Shown here: one piece after another, positions 1 to 9,883 of the stretch
How positions within the stretch are numbered: position 1 is the first letter of the stretch
Layout of the letters: each line of letters begins with the position of its first letter
Origin: CAMPKL01 sp963805925
GTDB taxonomy: Bacteria; Acidobacteriota; Terriglobia; Bryobacterales; UBA6623
Length of the DNA stretch: 64,000 bases
Assembly (NCBI GenBank): GCA_963805925.1
Contig: CAWDWB010000001.1
Location: 62,001-126,000 of the forward strand
Direction of reading: 5' to 3'
Translations under genes and position numbers: made by a program
The notes under the pieces: model-generated
Seen by the model: the letters and a program-made list of their open reading frames with translations, nothing else
What the model was told of the DNA's origin: nothing
Databases searched by the model: none

Positions 1-1822
1 GGGTCAGCGCGAAGCAGGTCGCAAAGCCGCCGCCGCTCCAACCCCAAATGCCGATCCGCTCCGGGTCGACGAACGGCAACCGCTTGAATCGCTCCACCGC
101 AATCAGCTGGTCCGCCAGCGCTGTCGGGCCGTAGTTCTTTGCCGCGGCAACCTCATACTTGTGGCCCAGGCGAGACGACGCCCGGTCGTCCACGTAAGCC
201 ACGATAAAACCCTGCTGCACCAGCCGCTGGTGGAACTGGTAGCGTCCCCGCGCATCCCAGGCATCGCGAATCGTCGGTACGTGCGGGCCTCCGTAGACGT
301 AGATCACCAGCGGGTACTTCTTGCCCCGCGCAAGCCGAGGCGGCTTGAGCAGCAGCGTACGGATCTGGGCCCCGTCCTCGGTCTCGATGACGCTCAGCTC
401 CGGTTCCGCCCACTCGGACCGATCGACCGGATTCGGATCGTGAATCACCCGCTCCGGATCCCCGCCGGGTGACCCGATGACGACGGTCTCCGGTGCCGGC
501 AGCGTCGAGCGCGCATCGACATACGCCGTCGCCCCCGGATTCATGGCCACCCGGTGAACGCCGAGACCGCTCGTCACCCGCCGCACTTCGCCGCCCGTCA
601 GTCGCACTGCGTAGAGATCCGAGCCGATGGCATTGTCGCGATTGGCCATGAAATACACGACGCCCGCTTCTTGGTCGACTCCAGCAATCGCCGAAACTTC
701 CCAGTCCCCTTCGGTCAGCTGTCGCAGCAGAGTTCCGTCGCTTTGATACAGGTAGAGATGACGCAACCCAGACCGCTCCGAACTCCACAGAAACTCATCG
801 CCGCCTCCGAGAAACCGCAAGTCGTCGTGGATGTTGATCCAATTCCGATCCGTCTCGGTCAGCAGCACTTTCCGCTTACTCGTCGACGTATCGATTGCCT
901 CAACCCGCAAATTTTTCTGACCGCGATCCAGGGACTGCACGATCAAACGGTTATCGGGCGTCCAAGAGAATCGCGGCAAGTACTCCGAGCCTGGGTCGAA
1001 CCAACTCACTCCTGAGTGCGCGTCCCCAATGTCCAGCACCCCCAGCCTCACCTTCGGGTTCGGATCGCCAGCCTTGGGATAGCGCTCGAAGTCAACCGAT
1101 GCCTCGGCCGTCGTGAGCGTCGTCAGCGGATACCTTGGCACCCGCGACTGGTCCGTCTCAAGGAACGCGATTCGCCGCGAATCCGGCGACCACAAGTGCC
1201 CGTCCCGAACGCCGAACTCCTCCGGGTAGACCCAATCCAGATCGCCGTGCAGCACGTCCGGCGAGCCGCCCGTCGTCAGCCGCCGCAAGCGGCGGTCCGC
1301 CAGATCCGCGAGCCATAAGTCGTGCTCGTAGACGAAAGAAACGAACTTCCCGTCCGGAGAAAACTTCGGATGCCGGACGCCGTCCAAGCCCGGCGTCAGT
1401 TCCCGCGCGCGACCGCTTTCCAACTCGTACAGGAACAGGCTTCCCGCGCTGGTAAATAACAAGCTCTTCGAGTCGGGAGACCACAGGTAGCTGGCCACGG
1501 CATATCTGCGCCGCCGCTCGCGTTCCCGCTCATCCTGAGTGGCATCGTTGAGCGCTGGGGCTAGCGCCGCTAATTGTCGGTGACTCACCAGCACTCGCGG
1601 GCGTCCGCCCTGGCCGTCGGCAACCCACAAGTTCCGTTCCCCGTTGACCGCATCCTCCAGAATATAGGTCAGCGAAGAGCCGTCGGGACTCCATTGGAAC
1701 TGTTCCGGCCCCGGACCCGCAAGCCCGTCAGCGGAGAAGATTTCTTCTAGGGTCAGTTCTTGCGCGGCAGCCGCGAGCGGCAGGCACAAGAACGCCAAGA
1801 ACAAGCAGCCGCGGCGCAGCAT
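1..1822 (-). CDS. Dipeptidyl peptidase IV (S9B prolyl oligopeptidase family), 3'-truncated by window edge
   Basis: Secreted or periplasmic serine exopeptidase that removes X-Pro/X-Ala dipeptides. Reading the reverse strand from an ATG at 1822-1820 gives about 607 residues in one open frame to the window edge, with no stop. Residues 1-19 form a signal peptide (MLRRGCLFLAFLCLPLAAAA then Q). The middle is a WSPDG-type beta-propeller repeat region. The DPP IV substrate-anchoring motif DWVYPEEF lies at about residues 196-203, and the nucleophile is Ser596 in GWSGGG (codon at 37-35). The catalytic Asp and His and the stop lie left of the window. The gene starts 36 bp downstream of the receiver gene on the same strand and may be co-transcribed. 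Family assignment is firm; substrate range is inferred. Confidence 0.9.
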   Translation of the reverse strand, partial: MLRRGCLFLAFLCLPLAAAAQELTLEEIFSADGLAGPGPEQFQWSPDGSSLTYILEDAVNGERNLWVADGQGGRPRVLVSHRQLAALAPALNDATQDERERERRRRYAVASYLWSPDSKSLLFTSAGSLFLYELESGRARELTPGLDGVRHPKFSPDGKFVSFVYEHDLWLADLADRRLRRLTTGGSPDVLHGDLDWVYPEEFGVRDGHLWSPDSRRIAFLETDQSRVPRYPLTTLTTAEASVDFERYPKAGDPNPKVRLGVLDIGDAHSGVSWFDPGSEYLPRFSWTPDNRLIVQSLDRGQKNLRVEAIDTSTSKRKVLLTETDRNWINIHDDLRFLGGGDEFLWSSERSGLRHLYLYQSDGTLLRQLTEGDWEVSAIAGVDQEAGVVYFMANRDNAIGSDLYAVRLTGGEVRRVTSGLGVHRVAMNPGATAYVDARSTLPAPETVVIGSPGGDPERVIHDPNPVDRSEWAEPELSVIETEDGAQIRTLLLKPPRLARGKKYPLVIYVYGGPHVPTIRDAWDARGRYQFHQRLVQQGFIVAYVDDRASSRLGHKYEVAAAKNYGPTALADQLIAVERFKRLPFVDPERIGIWGWSGGGFATCFALT

Positions 1823-1858
1823 GCCTCCATGCTAATGGAAGTTCCCGAAGAGGAGCTA

Positions 1859-2293
1859 TCAGGAGGCGCGGCGGGCGGTCCGCAGCGCACGATCAGCAGC
1901 CCGAGAGGCCAGCAGATCGGTAATTTCGGTCAGCAGTTGGGGGACATCCACCGGTTCCACCAGAAACTCGTCCTGGTCGCTGGCGTCGTCTCCAGTAATC
2001 TGTAGATGCGCCGTCGCGGGGCGGTATTCTTGCCCCTTAGCCAGCGCAATCAGGCGATCTGCCGCCGGCTTGTCATTCCTCATGTCGCACAGAACGAGGT
2101 CAAACTGGCTGTTCTCGATCTTGTCCATCGCTTCCGCATAAGAAGCTGCAGAATCAACAAGATAACCACTCTTCTCAAGGACAGCTTTCAGCGCCAGCCG
2201 CGCCGCAACGCGGTCTGCCGCGACCAGTATCCGAACCGCGTCCTTGCCCCCGAGGGGCCGGACCGCCGGCGATGCTAACATCTGGGTCTGCAT
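1859..2293 (-). CDS. Stand-alone response-regulator receiver protein with degenerate active site
   Basis: A 144-residue CheY-like receiver domain without an output domain. It has a 20-residue N-terminal extension, the first beta strand at RILVAAD, the phospho-acceptor candidate Asp70 in LVLCDMRND and a Thr100 at the usual Thr/Ser position. The invariant Lys-Pro is replaced by Glu113-Pro114 (LVEPVDVPQLL), and the N-terminal acidic pair is reduced to Ala-Asp. Phosphorylation may therefore be altered or absent. A clear AGGAG precedes the ATG and a good promoter sits at 2312-2340. The DPP IV gene follows on the same strand. No cognate histidine kinase is in the window. Confidence 0.8.
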   Translation of the reverse strand: MQTQMLASPAVRPLGGKDAVRILVAADRVAARLALKAVLEKSGYLVDSAASYAEAMDKIENSQFDLVLCDMRNDKPAADRLIALAKGQEYRPATAHLQITGDDASDQDEFLVEPVDVPQLLTEITDLLASRAADRALRTARRAS

Positions 2294-2311
2294 TCGGAAC
2301 TCCTATGAACG

Positions 2312-2340
2312 ATCATATCGTTGCCAGGATGTTTAGCCAA
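2312..2340 (-). promoter_or_regulatory. Sigma-70-like promoter with overlapping dyad for the receiver gene
   Basis: On the reverse strand TTGGCT (2340-2335) and TATGAT (2317-2312) are separated by exactly 17 bp. AGGAG follows at 2304-2300 and the start codon at 2293. A perfect 6-bp inverted repeat AACGAT-N3-ATCGTT (2308-2322) overlaps the -10 element, so it is a candidate operator. Predicted by eye from consensus matching. Confidence 0.55.
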
Positions 2341-2345
2341 GGAGT

Positions 2346-2395
2346 ATTTGCCCTTAGGGGCAAATCACTAGGATTCAAACACTCGTTTGAATCCT
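2346..2395 (-). terminator. Two back-to-back perfect hairpins
   Basis: Hairpin A at 2346-2365 has 8-bp arms ATTTGCCC/GGGCAAAT and a 4-nt loop. Hairpin B at 2370-2395 has 11-bp arms AGGATTCAAAC/GTTTGAATCCT and a 4-nt loop. They lie just after the stop of the TIGR03437 remnant and just before the receiver promoter on the same strand, a terminator-like position. No T-tract follows, so a factor-dependent terminator, an RNA-stabilising element or a protein-binding dyad is equally possible. Confidence 0.4.
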
Positions 2396-3025
2396 ACCGC
2401 AGACGTAGAGGACATCGGACGGATCCATGCTCACCCCGCCAAAGCTCACCATGGGGTTGGCTTCGGGCCGCACTTGTGCAGTGCCAGTCGCAAGTTCGCC
2501 TGTCTCGAAGGATGGGTCTGTCTCGCCCCAACCCGTACCGTAGCGCAGCACGATGTCTCCAGGCTCGGCCGGACCCGAGGGCCCGCTACTGGTTCGACCT
2601 GGTTGTTCCCTTTTCAAGCCGAGCAGGCGGCGCGGCCCGCGCAGGGGCAGTTCTCGACAGGCGAAGGGACCTCTTCTCTCTTGCGCTCGGGGCTCGGATG
2701 GGCGGACGAGGAGCCGAACTGAGCGGGTCTGCCCGGATGAGTGTTTGGTTAAGCCAGCTAAAGCGGGTTCGATAGGGAGTGGCGGGTTTCCGCTGCCAGG
2801 TCTGAAGGGCTCGCCTAGCGATGAGTCTCGTGAACGGGCTGAAAGCACGTGAGCGGGGATACCGGCGGAGGGTGCGAGTTCGGAAAGTGGACGGGGCGGA
2901 CAGTCCCCGGCGGGCGGCGGCGGAAGGGCGTTGGGGAGGAATCTCTGGGGGACTGACGCTGTTCCCGTGGGGCCCATCCAGTCGACAATGGAGTCGAGCC
3001 TATTCCGCGTCCTCTCGGTTCCCAC
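2375..3025 (-). pseudogene. Remnant of a TIGR03437 (Solibacter C-terminal) domain protein
   Basis: An open reverse frame of 216 codons. Only its last about 90 residues look like protein: GPAEPGDIVLRYGTGWGETDP, then GGVSMDPSDVLYVCG, which matches the TIGR03437 pattern (PGDIVTLYGTGLGPTNP...GGxxAEVLYAG). It ends in a stop inside hairpin B, before the usual GLYQVNVRVP strand, so the domain is C-terminally cut. The upstream part is Pro/Arg/Ser-rich and resembles no family, consistent with decay. This fills most of the 2294-3028 gap. It could also be a frameshift-damaged real gene. Confidence 0.45.
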
Positions 3026-3028
3026 TTT

Positions 3029-4273
3029 ATGCGTTCATCGGTCGCCGTCGATGACGGCCCGCGCGCCGTATTTCGCTACCCGAACTTCCGCTACTACATA
3101 GCGGCGCGGTTCGTCATCCGGCTTGGGCTTGAGATTCAGACTATTGCGGTGGCCTGGCAGATCTATACGCTCACTGAGCGACCGCTCGACCTCGGTCTCG
3201 TTGGTCTCTCTCAGTTTCTCCCTGGGATGCTGCTGTTCCTGGTCGCCGGTCACGCTGCTGACCGCTATCCGCGACAGCGGATCCTGCAACTCTGCTCCTG
3301 CGGCTTTGCGCTCTGCTCGCTGCTGTTGTTCGGGTTGTCGCTACGAGGACTCCACTCGATCTACCCGGTCTACGGGGTACTCGTCGTCAACGGAATCGTG
3401 CGCGCCTTCAATGCTCCGGCCTCCCAAGCGTTCCTGCCGATTCTGGTCCCGAAGAAAGATTTCACCAACGCGGTCACCTGGGCCAGTTCGCTGTTCCAGT
3501 TGGCGACCGTGACCGGACCGGTGCTGGGCGGCTTCATCTATGGCTGGGCCGGCCGCAGCGTGGAGGCCTTCGCCTGCGCTGCCGTCGCGGCGCTGACGGG
3601 CTTGGCGTTTCTGTCGTTGATACGCCTGAAGCCGGTTGGCCAACTGCGCCCGGCGATCTCGCTAGACGTCGTGCTCGGAGGAATTCGCTATATCTTCCAC
3701 AACAAGATCGTGCTCGGGGCTCTGTCTTTGGACCTATTCGCCGTGCTGCTGGGCGGCGCTGTCGCGCTGATGCCTGTGTTTGCGCGCGATATCTTGTTGG
3801 TGGGTCCGGAGTGGCTGGGCATCCTGCGCGCGGCGCCGGGCGTCGGCGCGTTGACGATGGCGCTCATTTTGGCTTTCCGTCCGCTGAAGAAGAGGGCGGG
3901 TGCCACGATGTTGGTGTGCGTGTTCATCTTCGGCATCGCCACCATCGTGTTCGGCCTTTCGCAGAGCCGACTTCTGTCGCTAGCCGCGCTGGTGGTACTC
4001 GGCGCCGCCGATATGGTCAGCGTGATCATCCGACATTCGTTGGTGCAACTCGCCACGCCAGACGACATGCGCGGACGCGTCAGTGCCGTGAACGTGATGT
4101 TCATTCAGGCGTCGAATGAGTTGGGCGAGTTCGAGTCGGGCCTGACCGCGCAATGGTTCGGCGCAATGCCGGCCGTGATCCTAGGAGGCGTGGGAACGCT
4201 CATCATCGCCGGCGTCTGGGCACGGTTGTTCCCAGCGCTTCGCAAAGTCGACGATCTGGGCTCGGTGGAGTAG
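3029..4273 (+). CDS. MFS transporter, EntS/MFS_3-like exporter
   Basis: A 414-residue inner-membrane protein with about 12 hydrophobic segments. It opens with FRYPNFRYYIAARF, characteristic of the EntS-like MFS_3 group, and has the motif-A loop GHAADRYPRQR after TM2. A central basic loop (RLKPVGQLRPAIS) divides two six-helix halves. The group exports siderophores, macrolides or other small molecules by proton antiport; the substrate here cannot be told. No biosynthetic genes adjoin it. It converges on the VWA gene with a 25-bp gap. Confidence 0.85.
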   Translation: MRSSVAVDDGPRAVFRYPNFRYYIAARFVIRLGLEIQTIAVAWQIYTLTERPLDLGLVGLSQFLPGMLLFLVAGHAADRYPRQRILQLCSCGFALCSLLLFGLSLRGLHSIYPVYGVLVVNGIVRAFNAPASQAFLPILVPKKDFTNAVTWASSLFQLATVTGPVLGGFIYGWAGRSVEAFACAAVAALTGLAFLSLIRLKPVGQLRPAISLDVVLGGIRYIFHNKIVLGALSLDLFAVLLGGAVALMPVFARDILLVGPEWLGILRAAPGVGALTMALILAFRPLKKRAGATMLVCVFIFGIATIVFGLSQSRLLSLAALVVLGAADMVSVIIRHSLVQLATPDDMRGRVSAVNVMFIQASNELGEFESGLTAQWFGAMPAVILGGVGTLIIAGVWARLFPALRKVDDLGSVE

Positions 4274-4298
4274 CGGCAAGCCTGCGCCTCGATCGGAC

Positions 4299-5405
4299 TC
4301 AAGGCCGGATCTGCGATCGCGCCACATACCCTGGACGGTACCTCAGCTTGACGCGCTTGCGGCTTGTTTTGATCCGAATGTCATGCGCGTCGCCGTCTTC
4401 GCCGTAGTTGTCGGGCGAGTAGGTGAGTACGTAGCCGACGCGGGTATCGCTGATGGCGGTCTCGATGGCCCCGGCGAGGTCATTCGTATTGGTATAGGCT
4501 AGGCCGCCCGTCTGTTGGGCGACGAGCTTCATCGTCTGGACGGCGACCTGAGCATTCCGATTCCCGGTGACGCCCCGGGGGTCAACCGGATAAAGATTGA
4601 TGTTTGCGGCGTTCAACTCGTTCGTCATTCTCTCAACGTCGTTGAAGAACGAAACCGGTGTTCCGTTGGGCGGGTTTACTTGCATCGGGAATGTGGACGA
4701 GAGCCAGATCAGGTTCTTCTGCCCGGGGATGTGCGCCGTCGCGCGTGCGATTGATGTCAGAGCGTCGAGAGTCTTGGTGACGCGGTTGCGAACCATCTGC
4801 ACGAGCTCGCCAGTTCCCCGGTTGCCTGGGTTCACACGGTTCCCTGCATCTTGCTGCGGTCTGGTCGGATCGGGCATCATGCCGCCCATACCTGATCCGC
4901 CGGCGAGACTTTGAACGTCGAGCGGCGGCGGACTGAGAGCCAGTTCGGCGACGATCTCCTCAAGGGGCGCAACGTTATTGGTGAAGTCGCTAACTTTGTG
5001 GAGTTCTCGCGATAGGACAAAGACCGCGATTCGGTCTCCAGCATTCTCGAAATCGCGAAAGACGTTGCTCAAGGCCGAGCGAACGCGGGCCTGGTCTGAA
5101 AAGTCGGTGTTCAGCCCGTCGAGCAACACGACTGTGTGCCGCGGCGCTGCTTTCGTATCAGACCGATCGGATGATCCTATCAGCTGGAAGCTCTGGATCC
5201 GCTGTTCTCGCCTGTTGTCGAAAAGCTCGATTTCATTGACGCTGAGGTCGCTGACCGGCTGATTGCGGTCCGTGGCGATCAGCGTGACCTCCACAACTCG
5301 GGTCTCTGTGCTGAAGACGGCGTCTTGGGAAGCCGCATTTATCGTTGGCAGCAAGGCCGCGGCCAACAGTTGAACTCCTATCCGATAATGGCGCATTGGA
5401 GGCAC
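4299..5405 (-). CDS. Secreted VWFA-related acidobacterial domain protein
   Basis: A 368-residue exported protein with a signal peptide (RHYRIGVQLLAAALLPTINA, cut before SQD). An N-terminal beta-rich region (VVEVTLIATDRNQPVSDL, then IELFDN) is followed by a von Willebrand A fold starting at HTVVLLDGLNTDFSDQA, with DRIAVFVLSR and LIWLSS strands. It ends with YVLTYSPDNYGEDGDAHDIRI and KLRYRPGYVA. This architecture defines the TIGR03436 family, which is greatly expanded in Acidobacteria and has unknown function; adhesion or envelope assembly is usually guessed. The MIDAS motif is partial (D-x-x-x-T rather than D-x-S-x-S). Its own promoter was not recognised. Confidence 0.85.
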   Translation of the reverse strand: MPPMRHYRIGVQLLAAALLPTINAASQDAVFSTETRVVEVTLIATDRNQPVSDLSVNEIELFDNRREQRIQSFQLIGSSDRSDTKAAPRHTVVLLDGLNTDFSDQARVRSALSNVFRDFENAGDRIAVFVLSRELHKVSDFTNNVAPLEEIVAELALSPPPLDVQSLAGGSGMGGMMPDPTRPQQDAGNRVNPGNRGTGELVQMVRNRVTKTLDALTSIARATAHIPGQKNLIWLSSTFPMQVNPPNGTPVSFFNDVERMTNELNAANINLYPVDPRGVTGNRNAQVAVQTMKLVAQQTGGLAYTNTNDLAGAIETAISDTRVGYVLTYSPDNYGEDGDAHDIRIKTSRKRVKLRYRPGYVARSQIRP

Positions 5406-5600
5406 TTTCCCATATCGCCGTTAGTAGCTCCCCACCTTAACCGACTGAAGACTTTGCAAGTCCGCGACCGGGAGAAGTTTCACAATTGTTACACCGGAAG
5501 ATGGGAGTCGCATTCCTGTCGCCAGGTACAGGCTTGTCCTTCGCAGTCTCATCCTGAGGCGGCTCGGAAGAGCGCGCGGCGGGTTTGGTGCAGGCGGCGG

Positions 5601-7241
5601 CTAACTTAAGGCCAGGTGCGCGACCGAGTACGAGCCGGCGGGCAGCTTGAAGGTCATGCGCGCGCCGGCGGCCGGGGCGTCGAACTGTTGGGGCGCCACG
5701 TTGTTGGGCGAAGCGAAGGTGTTGAACGCCTTGAGGTCCTTGCCCGTAATCGTTTGGCTGGCCAGCACGCGCGAGGGCGTCACGTCGCGCCAGTCGATGG
5801 TGAACTCGCGTTCGCCGTCGAGGTCGCGATTGAGCATGAGCAGCGTGGCTTGGCCGTTCTGCCTATCAATCGTGCCGACGATATCGAGATAGGGCGCGGC
5901 AGTGCGGCGCGCGAAGGGCTGCTGGATGCCCGTCGGGTCGATGGGGAAGCTCTCGGACTCGACGACGAGGTCGAGAACCTCGCCGCGGGCGTACTTGTTG
6001 GCCCACTGGTAGGGGAAATAGGTGGACTGCAGCAGCACGCCCTGATCGGTGGCCACGATGGGCGCGATGACGTTGACGATTTGGGCTAGGCAACCGATGC
6101 GCACGCGATCGGCGTTGCGAATCAAGGTGTTCAACATGCCGCCGACGAGCAGGGCGTCTTCGAGGTTGTAGACCTCTTCGAGCAGGTGCGGCGCGAAGGT
6201 CTGCTTGCCGTTGGCGAAGTCGCCGCCGCGGGCGCGGTACCAGACATTCCATTCATCGAAGGAGAGCCACAAACGCTTGCTGGACTTTTGCAGTCCTTGG
6301 ACGTAGTCGCAAACGGCGGCGCTCTCTTGGATCTGATCTTCCATGTCGAGATTCAAGGCGGTGTAGCGCGCCGAACTGCCGCCGGTCTGGTTGGGCAGGT
6401 TGCCGTAGTAGACGTGCAGCGAGAGGCCGTCGACTTGGTCGTAACACTCCTGGAGCACTTCCCGATCCCAGACCAAATAGGTCGGCATCGTCGCGCCGCT
6501 GGAGCCGCAGGCGATGAGTTGTACGTCGTTGTCGACGATGCGGAACTGGCGGGCGGCATCACGGGCCTTGCGTCCGTAGTCGGCGGCCGGCATGCGGCCC
6601 ATTTGCCAGGGACCGTCCATCTCGTTGCCCAGACACCAGTACTTGACCTTGTGCGGCTGTTCGTAACCGTGCGAGCGGCGCAGGTCGCTCCATTTGGTGC
6701 CGCGATCAAGGTTGCAGTATTCGACGTATTGAACGGCTTCTTCTACTGTGCCGGTGCCGAAGTTGCAGCCGAGCAGCGGTTGCGTGCCGACGAGCTTGCA
6801 CCAGTCCATGAACTCATTGGTACCGAACTGGTTGGGCTCCAGCGAATTCCAAGCGCGTTCGAGGACGGTGGGGCGATCTTTCTTGGGGCCGACGCCGTCG
6901 AGCCAACGGTAGCCCGAGACCATGTTGCCGCCGGGATAACGGATGATCGGCACGCCGGTATCTTTGACCGCCTTGACGACGTCTGTGCGGTAGCCGTTGC
7001 GGTCGGAGAACTTCGAGTCTGGCTCGTAGACGCCTTCGTAGACGGCGCGTCCAAGATGTTCGAGGAAGGCGCCGAAGACCTTGGGGTCGAGCTGGGCCTT
7101 AATGCGCGAGCCGTTGGCAAGCACGCGGCCGGCGCCGCTGGACTGTCCGCTGGCGAGCTGCCGTGAAGCCAGGCTACCGGCCAAGACGGCGCTGGAGGCG
7201 TAGAGCTGTTTGATGAAATCGCGGCGGTTGGAAGATGACAT
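5601..7241 (-). CDS. Alpha-L-arabinofuranosidase, GH51, Tat-exported
   Basis: A 546-residue retaining glycoside hydrolase releasing arabinofuranose from arabinan or arabinoxylan. The N-terminus NRRDFIKQLYASSAVLAG is a twin-arginine signal. The (beta/alpha)8 barrel carries the acid/base Glu207 in WCLGNEMDG and the nucleophile Glu330 in LSFDEWNVWY, both canonical for GH51. A C-terminal beta domain ends in PAGSYSVAHLALS. Length fits the family. It stands alone between the VWA protein and the orphan permease. Freed arabinose could feed the oxidative pentose genes at 55.9-58.3 kb, but that link is inferred. Confidence 0.93.
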   Translation of the reverse strand: MSSSNRRDFIKQLYASSAVLAGSLASRQLASGQSSGAGRVLANGSRIKAQLDPKVFGAFLEHLGRAVYEGVYEPDSKFSDRNGYRTDVVKAVKDTGVPIIRYPGGNMVSGYRWLDGVGPKKDRPTVLERAWNSLEPNQFGTNEFMDWCKLVGTQPLLGCNFGTGTVEEAVQYVEYCNLDRGTKWSDLRRSHGYEQPHKVKYWCLGNEMDGPWQMGRMPAADYGRKARDAARQFRIVDNDVQLIACGSSGATMPTYLVWDREVLQECYDQVDGLSLHVYYGNLPNQTGGSSARYTALNLDMEDQIQESAAVCDYVQGLQKSSKRLWLSFDEWNVWYRARGGDFANGKQTFAPHLLEEVYNLEDALLVGGMLNTLIRNADRVRIGCLAQIVNVIAPIVATDQGVLLQSTYFPYQWANKYARGEVLDLVVESESFPIDPTGIQQPFARRTAAPYLDIVGTIDRQNGQATLLMLNRDLDGEREFTIDWRDVTPSRVLASQTITGKDLKAFNTFASPNNVAPQQFDAPAAGARMTFKLPAGSYSVAHLALS

Positions 7242-7286
7242 AGCCGCTGATTAGCATCGCGCGTTGTCGTTGTTAACGCAACCACC

Positions 7287-9754
7287 CTACTCGGCCCGGA
7301 GCGCCACGGACGGCTCGACTCGAGTAGCCCTACGGGTAGGCAAATAGGTCGCCAGCAGCGCAGCGGCAATCAGTACGAGAGAGACAACGCCATAGGTGGC
7401 CGGGTCGAGCGGACTGATGCCAAACAGCAGCGTCGACATGAATCGCGCCAAGGGCACGGCGGCAGCGAGCCCGGCGACGATGCCGATGGCCACGAGCCAT
7501 AAGCCTTGTTGCAGGAACATGCCGCGCACGGCCTGCTGTTGTGCGCCGAGAGCCATACGGATGCCGATCTCGCGGGTGCGTTGCGAAATCGAATAGGAGA
7601 TGACGCCGTAGATGCCGACCACGCCCAGCAGCAGGGCCATTGAACCAGCGATACCCAGCATCACGAGGGTGAACGAAGTACGGGCCAGGTTGCGATTGTA
7701 GATGTCCGCGACCGTGCGAACTCCGGCGATGGGGAGGCTTGGATTCACGGCCCAAATAGCCCGTTGGACCTCCTCAAGAAAGCCTTCTGTGCCGGTTCGG
7801 TCGCTGCGGACGGCGTAGAGGAGCGAGCGTTGGACGTTGTCCGGGAAGCCCCAGAAGTTTCGCATGTAGAACGGCCAGTAGACGATCTTGGAGACCGGTT
7901 TGGCGATGCCGTCGTCGCGTTCGTCGCCGACGACGCCGATGATCTCGCGCCATGTGCCGGTCGTGTTTTCGCGGATCGCGTTTGCCGAGCGCCGCGCTCG
8001 GGCGCGTCCCAGTACTCGCGAGCAAGACTCTCGGAGACCAGTACGACCTCGCGCGCTTCGAGGATGTCGGTCCAGGTGAAGTCGCGTCCAGCGAGGATCG
8101 GGTTGCCCATCGCGCCGAAGACGCCTGGAGAGATGTGTTTGTAGCGCCGCAGCGGCGGCAAGTCGCCGCCTGGGCTGGGCTGATCTTCCACGAATATCGG
8201 ATCGTTATCGTTCGAGCCGTCCATAGTGATGGAGTTGGTCAGGCCGACAGATGTTACTCCGGGGACGGAGGCGACGCTCTGGGCCAGGTCGTAATGCAAC
8301 CGGACGACGGCTTCGGAACTCTCGACGAGGGCCTCGGGCAAGGTGAGACGCAGCGTCAGAATGTGTTCTGGTTCAGTAAAGCCGGGCTGCACGTCTTGCA
8401 GCGCCCGGAAAGTTCGGATCATCAACCCGGAGCCGATCAACAACACCAACGTCATGGCCACTTGCAGCACCACCAGCGAGCGTTGCGCGCGATGGCGTTC
8501 GCGACCCTGGCTTGAGCCGCGCGTGCCGCCGCGTAGGGCTGCTGCCGGCCGCGGCTTGCCGTATTGCAAGACGGGTATTAGGCCTAAGAGGAATCCGCCG
8601 ACCAGCGAAACAGTAAAAGCGAATGCGAGGGCCGACGGGTCGATGGTAATTTCGTCTAGGCGCGGCAGGTTGGCTGGGTTCAAGAAGCGCAGCAGGCGGA
8701 TCGCTCCGTAGGCTATGGCGATGCCGATGCCGCCGCCGATCAGGCTCAGGGTAATGGAGTCGGTCAGCAGTTCGCGGGCAAGCACCCCGCGTCCGGCGCC
8801 GAGCGCGGAGCGAACGGCCAATTCGTGGCTGCGGCCTTCGGCGCGCACCAGCAAGAGATTCGCGACGTTGGCGCAAGCGATGAATAGCACCAAGCCGACA
8901 GCCGCCATCAACACCCACAAGATGTTGCCGATGTCGCCGACGAGATCTTGCTTGAAGGGCCGTATGTTGGGAGCGATCTTCGCTTGATCGAACATTTCCC
9001 TGCTGATTCCCGGCGCCAACGGGAAGCGCTCGAACATCATGGGCAGCATGCGGGCCACGTCGGCGTTGGCCTGCTCGATCGAGACGCCGGGTTTGAGCCG
9101 GGCTACGCCCTGATAGCTGAACTGACCGACGAAGACCTCCGCGCGATTCAATTGCATGGGCAGGATGAGCGCCGGATGCTGATTGAGGAAGCCGAATGAT
9201 TCGGGCATGACCCCGATGATTTCTCGCGGGCGGCCGTCGACCTCGACATCTTTGCCGACCACGTCCGGGTCGGAGCTGAACTTTCGTTGCCAGTAACCGT
9301 AGGTGAGCATCACCGTATCGGCGGCGCCGGGCGTATCGTCTTCCGCTGCGAACCAACGCCCTTGCAATGGCGGCACGGCCAGAATGGGCAGCATGCCGTC
9401 GGTGACGCGCAGCACTTCGACCTGCTCTGGTTCGGCAAGCCCGGTGACGGCGGCGGATCCGCCGCGCCAGAGGCCGACGTCTTCGAACGTTCGCGATTCC
9501 TCGCGATAGACGTAATAGGTGGACGGCGAAGCGTTCAGATCATCGATGCCTAGACCGGGCGCGGTGTGCCAAACACCGACGAGACGTTCGGAATCGGGGA
9601 AGGGCAGCGGCTTCAAGACAACGCCGTTCAAGACGCTGAAGATCGCGGTATTTGCGCCTATCCCTAGGGCCAGCGTGAGCAGGGCGACGGCAGCGAAGCC
9701 GGGCGAGCGGCCCAACCGCCGGAAGACGTGTCGCAGGTTCGCTGATAAGGCCAT
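7287..9754 (-). CDS. Acidobacterial duplicated orphan permease (MacB/FtsX-like), frameshifted
   Basis: An inner-membrane permease of the ADOP family with two MacB_PCD + FtsX modules and no adjacent ATPase. The first frame (from 9754) runs MALSANLRHVFRRLGRSPGF, TLALGIGANTAIFSVLNGV and an FtsX core with ACANVANLLLVRAEGR, on to LAREYWDAPER. The frame is then lost. Two single-base shifts near 7993 and 7977 restore ALGKR and then IRENTTGTWREIIGVVGD, which continues in frame to LPTRRATRVEPSVALRAE at 7287. The repaired length, about 820 residues, is normal for the family. Every domain is otherwise intact, so a sequence error is more likely than a true pseudogene. The biological role of ADOPs is unknown; the related MacB exports peptides or lipoproteins. 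Confidence 0.85.
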
Positions 9755-9883
9755 TGGCAGGCATTACGAGAGGAGGAGGCCTGAAGTTCCCTTCTAGACC
9801 GTGTATTGGGTTCAGATGGCGCGCGGAACCGACTAACCTGTTACGTGGGGCAGCGGGAGTTGCCGGCACAGTACGGAGTTCTT

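Noticed and set aside
6186..7166. Forward frame of about 330 codons opposite the GH51 gene
   Set aside because: The arabinofuranosidase with both catalytic Glu residues is on the reverse strand; the forward translation shows no domain.
8373..9356. Second reverse frame of about 330 codons inside the orphan permease
   Set aside because: Arg-rich out-of-frame product; the FtsX/MacB motifs are in the other frame.
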